Assembly: GCA_017411885.1 (NCBI GenBank)
Contig: JAFQPF010000254.1
Span: 1-6,797, forward strand
Length of the DNA stretch: 6,797 bases
Direction of reading: 5' to 3'
Source: Clostridia bacterium
Lineage (GTDB): Bacteria > Bacillota_A > Clostridia > Oscillospirales > CAG-272
Below, piece by piece: positions 1 through 5,894 of this stretch (position 1 is the first letter of the stretch; the number at the start of each line of letters is the position of its first letter). Below the pieces are notes generated by a model, which saw nothing but the letters and a program-made list of their open reading frames with translations, ran no database searches and had not been told where the DNA came from. Both the position numbers and the translations under genes were made by a program.

Positions 1-62
1 TATATCTTAAGTACATTATATTTTTTATTATCAGATAATTATGAATTTATGAAGGGACTGTT
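1..62. other. AT-rich segment replacing the 3' half of the UPF0210 gene
   Basis: This stretch is far richer in A and T than the adjoining gene, and none of its three minus-strand frames encodes the expected continuation of the UPF0210 protein. It contains a perfect inverted repeat, ATTATC-A-GATAAT (27-39), and a short direct repeat, TTATGAA at 39-45 and 47-53. It could be the end of an inserted element, the far side of a deletion or inversion, or an assembly join. No transposase, attachment site or recognisable terminal repeat is visible in the few bases present. Confidence 0.5.
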
Positions 63-698
63 AAGGTCTCCCTCGCCGACACCGTGGAACGCGCCTGCCA
101 TAAAGGGATTGTCCTCGGGGGCGTTCGCGAATACGACGAATTTCGCGCATCCGATAGAGCCGTTGTCGCGTGTGAGGTACGCCGCGCGCTTGACGATCTT
201 ACCCATACGGGCGACGGCGTCCATATTTATACCCGCCTTTGTTGTAGCCACGTTTACCGACGAGCAAACGAGCTTTGTTTCGGCAAGAGCTTCGGGAATG
301 ACAGACAAAAGCGTATCGTCAGCTTTTGTCATACCCTTATGTACGAGCGCGCCGAAGCCGCCGATAAAGTTGATGCCGAGCGTTTCTGCCGCACGGTCAA
401 GCGTTTTTGCAAGCTTTATATATCCATCGGGCGAAAGATGTCCGCCGATGATGGAAACAGGCGTTACCGCAACGCGCTTGTTGATGATCGGGATACCGTA
501 TTCTTTTTCGATATCCTCGCCTGTTTTTACAAGATCGCGCGCATAGGTCGTGATCTTTTCATATACCTTTTCGCACAGGCGATCTTCATCCGAATCCGCG
601 CAGTCGAGAAGGGAAATACCCATTGTTATGGTTCTGATATCGAGGTTTTCCTCGTGTATCATATTTATAGTTTCAAGTATATCTGCGGTGTTTAACAT
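39..698 (-). pseudogene. UPF0210 (DUF711, PFL-like) family protein, 3'-truncated
   Basis: The 219-residue product matches the N-terminal half of the UPF0210/DUF711 family, from memory about 450 residues long and related in fold to pyruvate formate-lyase/anaerobic ribonucleotide reductase proteins; its biochemical role is unknown. Recognisable family segments are [13 protein letters not shown] near the N-terminus, [16 protein letters not shown], the [17 protein letters not shown] block and [17 protein letters not shown]. Homology holds up to GVGEGD (codons down to about position 66). Then come eight unrelated residues (LNSPFINS) and a TAA at 39-41. The family normally continues there with an INVGVSGPG-type glycine-rich block, which is absent in all frames, so this is not a one-base frameshift. 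The start is supported by GGAG (705-708 on the opposite strand), 8 nt upstream. It follows the ACT gene by 21 nt in the same operon. The gene is probably non-functional, unless half proteins have a role. Confidence 0.85.
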
Positions 699-719
699 AT
701 ATATCTCCGTATAAACCTG

Positions 720-989
720 TTATATTCTGTGCATCGAATTGAAAATATCCTCGTGCATAGCCTGGATAACGAGTCCCTTTTCATCTCCGTGGCGCTTCAT
801 TTTGTCAACAAATTCTGTAAAGGGCATATTGAGCCTGTCGATATCGACAAGCATTATCATAGCGAAATAATCGCGCATTACGCTTTGTGAAATATCAACG
901 ATATTAGCTCCGTATTTCGAGCAAATTCCCGAAACGTCCGCGATGATTCCGAGTGTGTCTTTTCCTGTTACGGTTACAACTGCTTTCAT
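720..989 (-). CDS. ACT domain protein, UPF0237 family
   Basis: This 89-residue protein is a single ACT domain, the small amino-acid-binding regulatory fold also found in GcvR and in many amino-acid enzymes. It begins MKAVVTVTGKDTLGIIADVS, a typical ACT first strand and helix: the KDTLGIIA motif is followed by CSKYGANIVDISQSV, which carries the conserved turn and second strand. The length is normal for stand-alone UPF0237 members, which usually act as dimers in the cytoplasm. The gene directly precedes the UPF0210 gene, a pairing conserved in Firmicutes (for example in Streptococcus pneumoniae), so it probably senses an amino acid for, or binds to, that partner. The start has a good ribosome binding site, GAGAGGA (997-1003, opposite strand), and a near-consensus promoter lies just upstream. 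The ligand cannot be read from the sequence. Its partner gene is broken here, so this copy may be orphaned. Confidence 0.93.
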   Translation of the reverse strand: MKAVVTVTGKDTLGIIADVSGICSKYGANIVDISQSVMRDYFAMIMLVDIDRLNMPFTEFVDKMKRHGDEKGLVIQAMHEDIFNSMHRI

Positions 990-1003
990 GGTTTTATCCT
1001 CTC

Positions 1004-1021
1004 ATAGTAAAGATTTACTGT
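1004..1021. promoter_or_regulatory. Palindrome at the predicted start site of the ACT gene transcript
   Basis: AGTAAA (1006-1011) and TTTACT (1014-1019) form a perfect inverted repeat with a 2-bp spacer. On the minus strand it begins about 5 bp downstream of the -10 box, so it covers the expected transcription start (around 1018). That is a classic operator position, but a 6-bp AT-rich arm can arise by chance. No regulator can be named. Confidence 0.3.
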
Positions 1022-1024
1022 TAT

Positions 1025-1053
1025 ATTATACAACAATTCTTACCTTATTTCAA
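1025..1053 (-). promoter_or_regulatory. Sigma-A promoter of the ACT-UPF0210 operon
   Basis: Read on the minus strand, TTGAAA (-35, 1048-1053) is separated by exactly 17 bp from a perfect TATAAT (-10, 1025-1030). The predicted transcript starts near 1018 and leaves a leader of about 28 nt before the ATG at 989. It is divergent from the promoter of the next gene, with 39 bp between the two -35 boxes. Confidence 0.8.
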
Positions 1054-1092
1054 TAGCAGAAATAAAAATTGGATGAAATTGTACATATTCTC

Positions 1093-1121
1093 TTGAATAA
1101 TCACGTTTTGTGTGCTATACT
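1093..1121 (+). promoter_or_regulatory. Extended -10 sigma-A promoter of the plus-strand operon
   Basis: TTGAAT (-35, 1093-1098), a 17-bp spacer and TATACT (-10, 1116-1121) are preceded by the extended -10 element TG at 1113-1114, one base before the hexamer. Transcription should start near 1128, giving a leader of about 35 nt with AAGGAG (1149-1154) 8 nt before the ATG at 1163. No other convincing promoter was found before alr or ackA, so this one probably drives the whole unit up to the terminator at 4946. Confidence 0.78.
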
Positions 1122-1162
1122 TATACAAAATGTACTCGTATTACATCTAAGGAGAAAATGAA

Positions 1163-1705
1163 ATGAACGAGTTTGCGAATTATTTTGAGTATTGCGTTGA
1201 AGCAAAAATTGAAGGTAAGCTTAAGCTTAAAAGAACACTTTTAATCCTTGCTTACATACTTTTCCCGATCGTATTTTTTTCGGTGCTTTGTATGCTAAAG
1301 CTTTACGTTTTAGGATGCTTTATCGTGCTTTTTACCGCGATAATATGGTTTTTTACCTGGCGATACGTACAGATCGAATACGAATATACGGTAGTAAAGG
1401 GCGAGATGACCTTTACAAAGATATTCGGCAGAAAATCAAGACGCGAATTCTACAAGGCGAGAATGCAGGATATGTCGCTTATCGCCCCTTACACGGACGA
1501 ATACAAAATACGCGCAGATGCTGCTGAAAAAAAGGTGTATGCGGTGTCCTCGATGAGTTCGCCCGATATATACGTTGGTATTCTCAAGGATGAAAAGACA
1601 AAGCAGACGACCGCGGTATTCTTTGAAGCAACGGCAAAGCTTGTAAAGCTTGCGAAATTTTATAACAGCAGCGCAACGGTTGAATGCGCGACCTTACGCT
1701 ATTAA
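1163..1705 (+). CDS. Two-TM membrane protein with cytoplasmic C-terminal domain, unknown function
   Basis: The product (180 residues) has a charged N-terminus followed by two closely spaced hydrophobic segments at about residues 24-45 and 47-67, joined by a very short turn. This suggests a hairpin in the membrane with both ends in the cytoplasm. The remaining ~110 residues are soluble, rich in Lys and Glu, and alternate predicted strands (YTVVKGEMTFTKIFGRKSRREFY, then VYAVSSMSSPDIYVGIL) in a way that recalls the bacterial PH-like domains that often follow a TM pair. It may belong to the small clostridial DUF6106-type family, but that is a recollection, not a search result. The start is set by AAGGAG 8 nt upstream. 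It is first in the operon with the lipoprotein, alr and ackA, so an envelope-linked role is a reasonable guess; no enzymatic motif is visible. Confidence 0.85.
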   Translation: MNEFANYFEYCVEAKIEGKLKLKRTLLILAYILFPIVFFSVLCMLKLYVLGCFIVLFTAIIWFFTWRYVQIEYEYTVVKGEMTFTKIFGRKSRREFYKARMQDMSLIAPYTDEYKIRADAAEKKVYAVSSMSSPDIYVGILKDEKTKQTTAVFFEATAKLVKLAKFYNSSATVECATLRY

Positions 1706-1726
1706 GCGCGAGTAATATTAAACAAG

Positions 1727-1766
1727 ACCTCCAAATAAAATGGTACAAAGCCGTTTGTTTGGAGGT
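1727..1766 (+). promoter_or_regulatory. Leader hairpin sequestering the lipoprotein Shine-Dalgarno sequence
   Basis: Bases 1727-1739 pair with 1754-1766: twelve Watson-Crick pairs and one U-G, including a perfect 9-bp ACCTCCAAA/TTTGGAGGT block. After one bulged A (1740), four further pairs are possible (1741-1744 with 1750-1753), leaving a 5-nt loop. The 3' arm contains GGAGG (1761-1765), the ribosome binding site 6 nt before the ATG at 1772, so folding would hide it. There is no T-run after the stem, so it is not an intrinsic terminator. It could act as an RNA thermometer, a protein- or RNA-controlled translation switch, or simply keep lipoprotein output low. Confidence 0.6.
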
Positions 1767-1771
1767 AAATA

Positions 1772-2314
1772 ATGAAAAAACGTTTGTTTTATGCTCTTGT
1801 ATTTATTCCTTTTATCCTTGCGCTGATATTCACGCCGTCATGCTCAAAAAAGCTTGACGTTGATAAGATGCTTTCCTATCAGTCAGCTTCAAGGCAGGAT
1901 ATAAGCTTAACGCTTGGCGAGCATACCTATCCGATAAGCCTTACGCTTTCCGATTCGTCCCTTGATAAGCTTCGTGACGGAGTTGCACTTATCACAGGCG
2001 GTGAGCTTGAGGGTATCCGCTTTGAAATGTCGAAGGGAAGCCTTAAAATGACAGTTCACGAAACCGAATATCTGCTTGGAAGAAACGATTGTCCTTCGAT
2101 GTATATGCTGTTTGGGGCATTTGCTTTGACAAAAGACGATTTTCTCGGTGTGACAAGGGAAAACGGAAGCGACGTGATGAAGGCGCGCTTTAAGAATACA
2201 CAGGAGCTTACTCTCATGCTTGACGCTGAGAGCTTTGAAATAAAGAGCATAGAAGCAAAATGCGAAGACACCGATCTTAAAATAAACTTTTTGACCGAAA
2301 TTAAGGAAGATTAA
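1772..2314 (+). CDS. Probable lipoprotein of unknown function
   Basis: The product (180 residues) begins with Lys-Lys-Arg, a hydrophobic stretch at residues 5-20 and then FTPSC-SKK, which reads as a signal peptidase II lipobox with the lipidated cysteine at about position 24. The residues before the cysteine (T-P-S) are not the best consensus, so lipidation is likely rather than certain. The mature part is soluble, mostly predicted beta strand, with repeated short amphipathic segments (DISLTLGEHTYPISLTLS, then GIRFEMSKGSLKMTVHE), and ends in a strand-rich block with KINFLTE. I recognise no family. It should sit on the outer face of the membrane. A strong GGAGG site precedes it but lies inside a hairpin. 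Its stop codon is one base from the alr start, so its translation probably affects alr, suggesting an envelope role. Confidence 0.85.
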   Translation: MKKRLFYALVFIPFILALIFTPSCSKKLDVDKMLSYQSASRQDISLTLGEHTYPISLTLSDSSLDKLRDGVALITGGELEGIRFEMSKGSLKMTVHETEYLLGRNDCPSMYMLFGAFALTKDDFLGVTRENGSDVMKARFKNTQELTLMLDAESFEIKSIEAKCEDTDLKINFLTEIKED

Positions 2315-2315
2315 A

Positions 2316-3485
2316 ATGAGCATCTCGGAAGTATTAAATAATACCCTCAAGGGCAGAGGCCATAAGCTTTGGGCAGAGATCGACCTTGCGGCGTTAGTCA
2401 GAAACTACAGGCGGATAGAAAAGCTCAGCCGCGGTGCCAAGGTCATACCCGTGATAAAGGCGGATGCCTACGGTCACGGTGCTATAGAATGTATGCACGC
2501 GCTTGAAGATGCCGGTGCCGACTTTTTTGCGGTAGCAACAATCGCGGAGGCGATAGAGCTTCGTGAGGCGTGCGGGTATAAGTCAAAGATACTGATACTC
2601 GGCTACACGCTTGATTGTGACGTGGATCTGCTTGAAAGATATAATATCACACAGACCGTATTTTCACTTGAATATGCAAGGGCGCTTGATGATGCCTGCG
2701 CCAGACGCGGTGTCGGTGTGCTTGACGTACATATCAAGCTTGATACGGGAATGAACAGGCTTGGCTTTGACACGAAGGACGCAAAAAACACCGCTGAGCT
2801 TATAAACAGTGTGGGCTCGCTCTCTCATCTGAGCGTAAAGGGAATGTTTACGCATTTCGCCTGCGCGGATGAATACGGAAGCGGTCTTACCGATATTCAG
2901 CGAAAGCGTTATGATGAGGTAAAGCGGGAGCTTGGCAAAAACAAGCCCGAAATCTGCCACATCTGCAACAGTGCCGGAATTATCAGACAGGAGATACCCG
3001 CATACGATGCGGTGCGCGCAGGTATTATTCTGTACGGTCATATGCCGTCGGGCGAGTTTGATCTTAAGGATTTTGAAACGCCAATGTCGCTTAAGGCGCG
3101 TGTTGCACACGTTCATACTCTGAAGCCCGGCGACAGCGTAAGCTATGGTGCTACCTTTACCGCGGACAGGGAAATGAAGATCGCGACTTTGCCGGTCGGA
3201 TATGCTGACGGCTTTATCCGCGCTTATTCAAAATCAAGTGTGCGTATAAACGGCAAGGACTGCCCGATAGTCGGCAGGATATGTATGGATCAATGTATGG
3301 TCGACGTAAGCGGGGCTGACGTAAAGCAAGGCGATATCGCCGTGATATTTGACAGTCGTGAAAAGGTTGAAGAGCTTGCAAAAATGTCAGGCACGATAAC
3401 CTATGAGGTGCTCTGTCTTATTGGCAAGAGAGTACCGAGAGTATACGTAAATAAAACGCCGAAATGCGGCGCAAAAGGAGAATAA
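2316..3485 (+). CDS. alr: Alanine racemase
   Basis: Alr interconverts L- and D-alanine with pyridoxal 5'-phosphate and supplies D-alanine for peptidoglycan. The 389-residue length is normal for the family. The N-terminal TIM barrel carries the PLP lysine in VIKADAYGHG (K48). KLDTGMNRLG holds the arginine (R148) and the lysine (K141) that is carbamylated in Geobacillus Alr. NSAG (218-221) and VRAGIILYG (R234 region) contribute to PLP-phosphate and active-site contacts. The C-terminal beta domain begins around residue 260 and contains the second catalytic base, Tyr277 of SYGATF, and the MDQCMVD segment (324-330) that completes the partner's active site in the dimer. All key residues are present, so it should be active. 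AAGGAAG (2303-2309) lies inside the end of the lipoprotein gene, one base of which separates the two ORFs; ackA follows after 2 nt. Confidence 0.97.
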   Translation: MSISEVLNNTLKGRGHKLWAEIDLAALVRNYRRIEKLSRGAKVIPVIKADAYGHGAIECMHALEDAGADFFAVATIAEAIELREACGYKSKILILGYTLDCDVDLLERYNITQTVFSLEYARALDDACARRGVGVLDVHIKLDTGMNRLGFDTKDAKNTAELINSVGSLSHLSVKGMFTHFACADEYGSGLTDIQRKRYDEVKRELGKNKPEICHICNSAGIIRQEIPAYDAVRAGIILYGHMPSGEFDLKDFETPMSLKARVAHVHTLKPGDSVSYGATFTADREMKIATLPVGYADGFIRAYSKSSVRINGKDCPIVGRICMDQCMVDVSGADVKQGDIAVIFDSREKVEELAKMSGTITYEVLCLIGKRVPRVYVNKTPKCGAKGE

Positions 3486-3487
3486 AA

Positions 3488-4699
3488 ATGAAGGTTTTGG
3501 TTGTAAATGCAGGAAGCTCGTCGCTTAAGTATCAGCTTTTTGACACGGTAAGCTCGGACGTGCTTGCAAAGGGAATATGCGAAAGAATAGGCATTGACGG
3601 TGCCATAACTCACAAGGTGCCGGGGCGCGAGGTATACAGCGCGGAAATTAAAATGGAAAACCATACTGTTGCTACACAGATCCTCGTTGAAACGCTCTGC
3701 TCGCCCACTCTCGGCGTGGTAAAGAGTATGGATGAAATTGAAGCTGTCGGTCACAGAATTGTCCACGGCGGTGCTTATCTTAAGGAAAGCGTGCTTGTAG
3801 ACGATGAGGTGCTTAAAAAGCTTGAGGGATGCCTTGATCTTGCGCCTTTGCATACTGCGGCGCATCTTATGGGTATTCACGGATGCATAGAGGCAATGCC
3901 GGGCAAGCCTCAGGTGCTTGTCATAGATACGGCGTTCCATTCTACAATGCCGCCCGAGGCGTACACCTACGCGCTTCCCAAGGATATGTGCGAAAAGTAT
4001 CATATCCGTCGCTACGGCTTCCACGGTACGTCGCACAGATATGTGTCGGGTGAAATGATAAAGATTCTCGGAAAGCCTGTGGAGGACACAAAGATCGTTA
4101 CCTGTCACCTTGGTAACGGTTCGTCGATCTCTGCCGTAAAGGGCGGAAAGGTTATCGACACGAGCATGGGCTTTACTCCTCTTGACGGCTTTATAATGGG
4201 CTCGCGTTGCGGCTCGATCGACCCTGCTATCGTTCCGTTCGTTATGGAAAAGGAAAATATGACTCCCGAGCAGATGAACAATTTTATGAATAAAAGCTGC
4301 GGCCTGTTAGGCGTGTCGGGCGGACTTTCGAGCGACTGCCGTAATCTCGGTGAGGCGGTTGAACAGGGTAATGAAGACGCCAAGCTTGCAATTGACATAC
4401 TCTGTTATCAGATAAAGAAATATGTCGGTGCTTATGCGGCGGCGATGAACGGTATCGACGCGCTCGTTTTCACCGCGGGTATCGGTGAAAACCGTGACGA
4501 GATCAGAAGCGCGGCTTGTAAGAATATGGATTACCTCGGACTTAAGCTTGACGAGGAGTTGAATGCAAAGACAAAGCTTCAGGGCGATAACGTGTGCATT
4601 TCTACTCCCGACTCAAAGGTCAAGGTATACGTTATCCCGACAAACGAGGAGCTTGTTATAGCAAGAGATACCGAAATGATCGTGTCGGGTAAGAGATAA
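3488..4699 (+). CDS. ackA: Acetate kinase
   Basis: AckA transfers phosphate between acetyl phosphate and ADP, giving ATP and acetate; in fermenting Clostridia it is the main ATP-yielding step after phosphotransacetylase. The 403-residue length is normal for this ASKHA-fold homodimer. Visible functional residues, in Methanosarcina-like positions, are Asn7 (NAGSSS), Arg90 (GHRIVHGG), Asp147 (VIDTAFH), His179 (YGFHGTSH), His207 in CHLGNGSS, Arg240 (GSRCGSIDP), the GGLSSD segment, the adenosine-binding FTAGIGEN (328-335) and Glu387 (TNEE). The start at 3488 is preferred over an in-frame ATG at 3464 because AAAAGGAG (3473-3480) lies 7 nt before it and NAGSSS then falls at its usual place. The usual partner pta is not in the window. 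It is 2 nt from alr and overlaps the next gene by 1 nt. Linkage to alr is less usual than ackA-pta. Confidence 0.98.
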   Translation: MKVLVVNAGSSSLKYQLFDTVSSDVLAKGICERIGIDGAITHKVPGREVYSAEIKMENHTVATQILVETLCSPTLGVVKSMDEIEAVGHRIVHGGAYLKESVLVDDEVLKKLEGCLDLAPLHTAAHLMGIHGCIEAMPGKPQVLVIDTAFHSTMPPEAYTYALPKDMCEKYHIRRYGFHGTSHRYVSGEMIKILGKPVEDTKIVTCHLGNGSSISAVKGGKVIDTSMGFTPLDGFIMGSRCGSIDPAIVPFVMEKENMTPEQMNNFMNKSCGLLGVSGGLSSDCRNLGEAVEQGNEDAKLAIDILCYQIKKYVGAYAAAMNGIDALVFTAGIGENRDEIRSAACKNMDYLGLKLDEELNAKTKLQGDNVCISTPDSKVKVYVIPTNEELVIARDTEMIVSGKR

Positions 4700-4941
4700 T
4701 GAAAAGGCGTATATTTGCTCTGATGCTTGCGCTTTTACTTTGCTTTATGTTGCCCTTTGGCGTGATTGCGGATACAGAGAGCGAAGGAACTACAGATGCT
4801 GAAGCACAGACGGAGGATAAGTCAGAGGAGGGTGGCGCCGAGCGCTATTTTCAGGTGTATATCCTCGCAGGCGCGGTCATTGGCGCGATGGTCGTTGTTA
4901 CCGTGCTGTACAAGAAAAAGGACGAGATCAGATATCTTTGA
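4699..4941 (+). CDS. Small secreted-type single-TM protein, unknown function
   Basis: The 80-residue product has a clear signal peptide (MKRRIF, then a hydrophobic core at 7-20, with VIA|D as probable cleavage site after residue 24), a short extracellular segment (25-49) carrying ten Asp/Glu, one membrane span at about 52-71 (ILAGAVIGAMVVV) and a short tail beginning KKKDE. This fits a type I membrane protein with a tiny acidic ectodomain. It matches no family I know. The ATG shares its A with the ackA stop (TAATG), and there is only a weak purine-rich site (GGGTAAGAG, 4687-4695), so translation is probably coupled to ackA. It ends 4 bp before the operon terminator. The signal/TM structure and tight coupling argue for a real gene. 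Confidence 0.75.
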   Translation: MKRRIFALMLALLLCFMLPFGVIADTESEGTTDAEAQTEDKSEEGGAERYFQVYILAGAVIGAMVVVTVLYKKKDEIRYL

Positions 4942-4945
4942 ACAT

Positions 4946-4976
4946 AAAGGCGGAAAAATTCCGCCTTTTTTCTTTT
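4946..4976 (+). terminator. Intrinsic terminator of the alr-ackA operon
   Basis: AAAGGCGGAA (4946-4955) pairs perfectly with TTCCGCCTTT (4959-4968) around a 3-nt AAA loop. A T-rich tract, TTTTTTCTTTT, runs from 4966 to 4976. It starts 4 bp after the stop of the small membrane protein gene and precedes the next promoter, so it separates two transcription units. There is no T-run on the other strand. Confidence 0.95.
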
Positions 4977-4981
4977 CAGAG

Positions 4982-5010
4982 TAGAAATTTTCATAAATTC
5001 GGTGTATAAT
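4982..5010 (+). promoter_or_regulatory. Sigma-A promoter of the DUF218-peptidase-nitroreductase unit
   Basis: A perfect TATAAT (-10, 5005-5010) has TAGAAA (-35, 4982-4987; 4 of 6 matches) 17 bp upstream. Transcription should start near 5017, after an ATG at 5002, which therefore cannot be the start codon of the downstream gene. Confidence 0.65.
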
Positions 5011-5040
5011 AACAGACAGAGACCTGAAAGGATGAAGCAA

Positions 5041-5859
5041 ATGAAAAACATCGGAAGAATAAATAAAATAATGCTTTTGTTTTCTGCCTTCGTGCTTGTC
5101 TGCTATCTGCCGTATCTTTGCCTTGTGCTTTATAACCGAGAGGCGTTCTTCTCCTGCTTTATTCCTTTTTGCGTGGTTATAGCGGCATCGGTTCCGGCGT
5201 GTCTGTTTATAAAATTCCGTGACAGACTTAATAAGCCCTTGCGTGTGCTTCGCGTGATTTATATCGCGGGAATGTGCTTTTACGTTGTGACCTTTACCCT
5301 TTTTGCCGCGTATATAGGCGTTTGCTCTCACACAAGCGCATCGGAGGCGGCGGAGATATTTGCTGAAAGTGACGGTGAGGGTGACGGCGATGTTATAATC
5401 GTTTTCGGATGCCGCACGTATGGATACACTCCCGGTCAACAGCTTAAGAGCAGACTTGATACAGCGCAAAGGCTGCTTGAAGCTTTACCCGGCTCTGTAT
5501 GTATAGTAACAGGCGGAGAGGGTGTAAACGAGGGCGTTGCCGAGGCGTATTCGATGTGCGAATATTTGGTAGCCCGCGGAATAGAGCGTGAGCGTATTTA
5601 CCCCGAGCCTTACGCTGTGAACACCTATGAGAACATCGAGCTGTCGCTTGCGCTTATGCGTAAAGAGGGCTTGGAGCCCGAAAGGGTGATAGGAGTTTCA
5701 TCCGATTTCCATATACCGAGAGTGCAATATTTATTTGACTATTACGACGTTGATGCTGATACGGTCAGCGCACCGTCACTTGATATATGGCAGTTTTTTA
5801 TGAGTATCGTTCGTGAATATATGGCATACGTCAAGCTTTTTCTCGTAACCGTGCTTTAG
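5041..5859 (+). CDS. DUF218 (YdcF/SanA-like) membrane protein
   Basis: The 272-residue product has three predicted membrane helices (about 9-31, 36-57 and 72-95), then a DUF218 domain (118-265). Family signatures are VIIVFGCR (118-125), IVTGGEG (155-161) followed by EGVAEAYSM, the NTYEN motif (194-198) and SSDFHIPR (220-227), the usual SNT.EN and FH..R blocks. SanA and ElyC relatives help maintain the cell envelope and peptidoglycan precursor supply in enterobacteria; E. coli YdcF was reported to bind S-adenosylmethionine. The exact reaction is unsettled, so no gene symbol is assigned. I chose the ATG at 5041 because GAAAGGA (5026-5032) is 8 nt before it; the ATG at 5032 overlaps that site and the one at 5002 lies in the promoter. 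It is followed after 35 nt by the C26 peptidase. Confidence 0.92.
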   Translation: MKNIGRINKIMLLFSAFVLVCYLPYLCLVLYNREAFFSCFIPFCVVIAASVPACLFIKFRDRLNKPLRVLRVIYIAGMCFYVVTFTLFAAYIGVCSHTSASEAAEIFAESDGEGDGDVIIVFGCRTYGYTPGQQLKSRLDTAQRLLEALPGSVCIVTGGEGVNEGVAEAYSMCEYLVARGIERERIYPEPYAVNTYENIELSLALMRKEGLEPERVIGVSSDFHIPRVQYLFDYYDVDADTVSAPSLDIWQFFMSIVREYMAYVKLFLVTVL

Positions 5860-5894
5860 TGCGGTGAATATACTGTCAAAAACAGGAGGGACTT

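Noticed and set aside
39..70. Single-base frameshift or group II intron end in the UPF0210 gene
   Set aside because: The lost family block is absent in every frame, and the bases after the junction do not show a GTGYG intron start.
84..695. Plus-strand open frame of about 200 codons opposite the UPF0210 gene
   Set aside because: It has no ribosome binding site or recognisable protein signature, while the minus strand gives clear family homology with a good start site.
1727..1766. Leader hairpin read as an intrinsic terminator
   Set aside because: Stem GC content is low and no T-run follows on either strand; the buried GGAGG is a better explanation.
3464..3487. Upstream in-frame ATG for acetate kinase
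   Set aside because: It would add eight basic residues inside the alr 3' end and lies before the AAAAGGAG site; 3488 fits the family N-terminus.
3401..4108. Minus-strand open frame of 235 codons across the alr end and ackA
   Set aside because: It is the reverse shadow of two strongly conserved genes with all catalytic residues; it has no start site support.
5002..5040. Upstream starts for the DUF218 gene at 5002 and 5032
   Set aside because: 5002 lies inside the promoter, before the predicted transcription start, and 5032 overlaps the ribosome binding site.
4822..5469. Minus-strand open frame of 215 codons
   Set aside because: It runs through the terminator hairpin, a promoter and two genes on the other strand; the composition is low-quality and it has no ribosome binding site.
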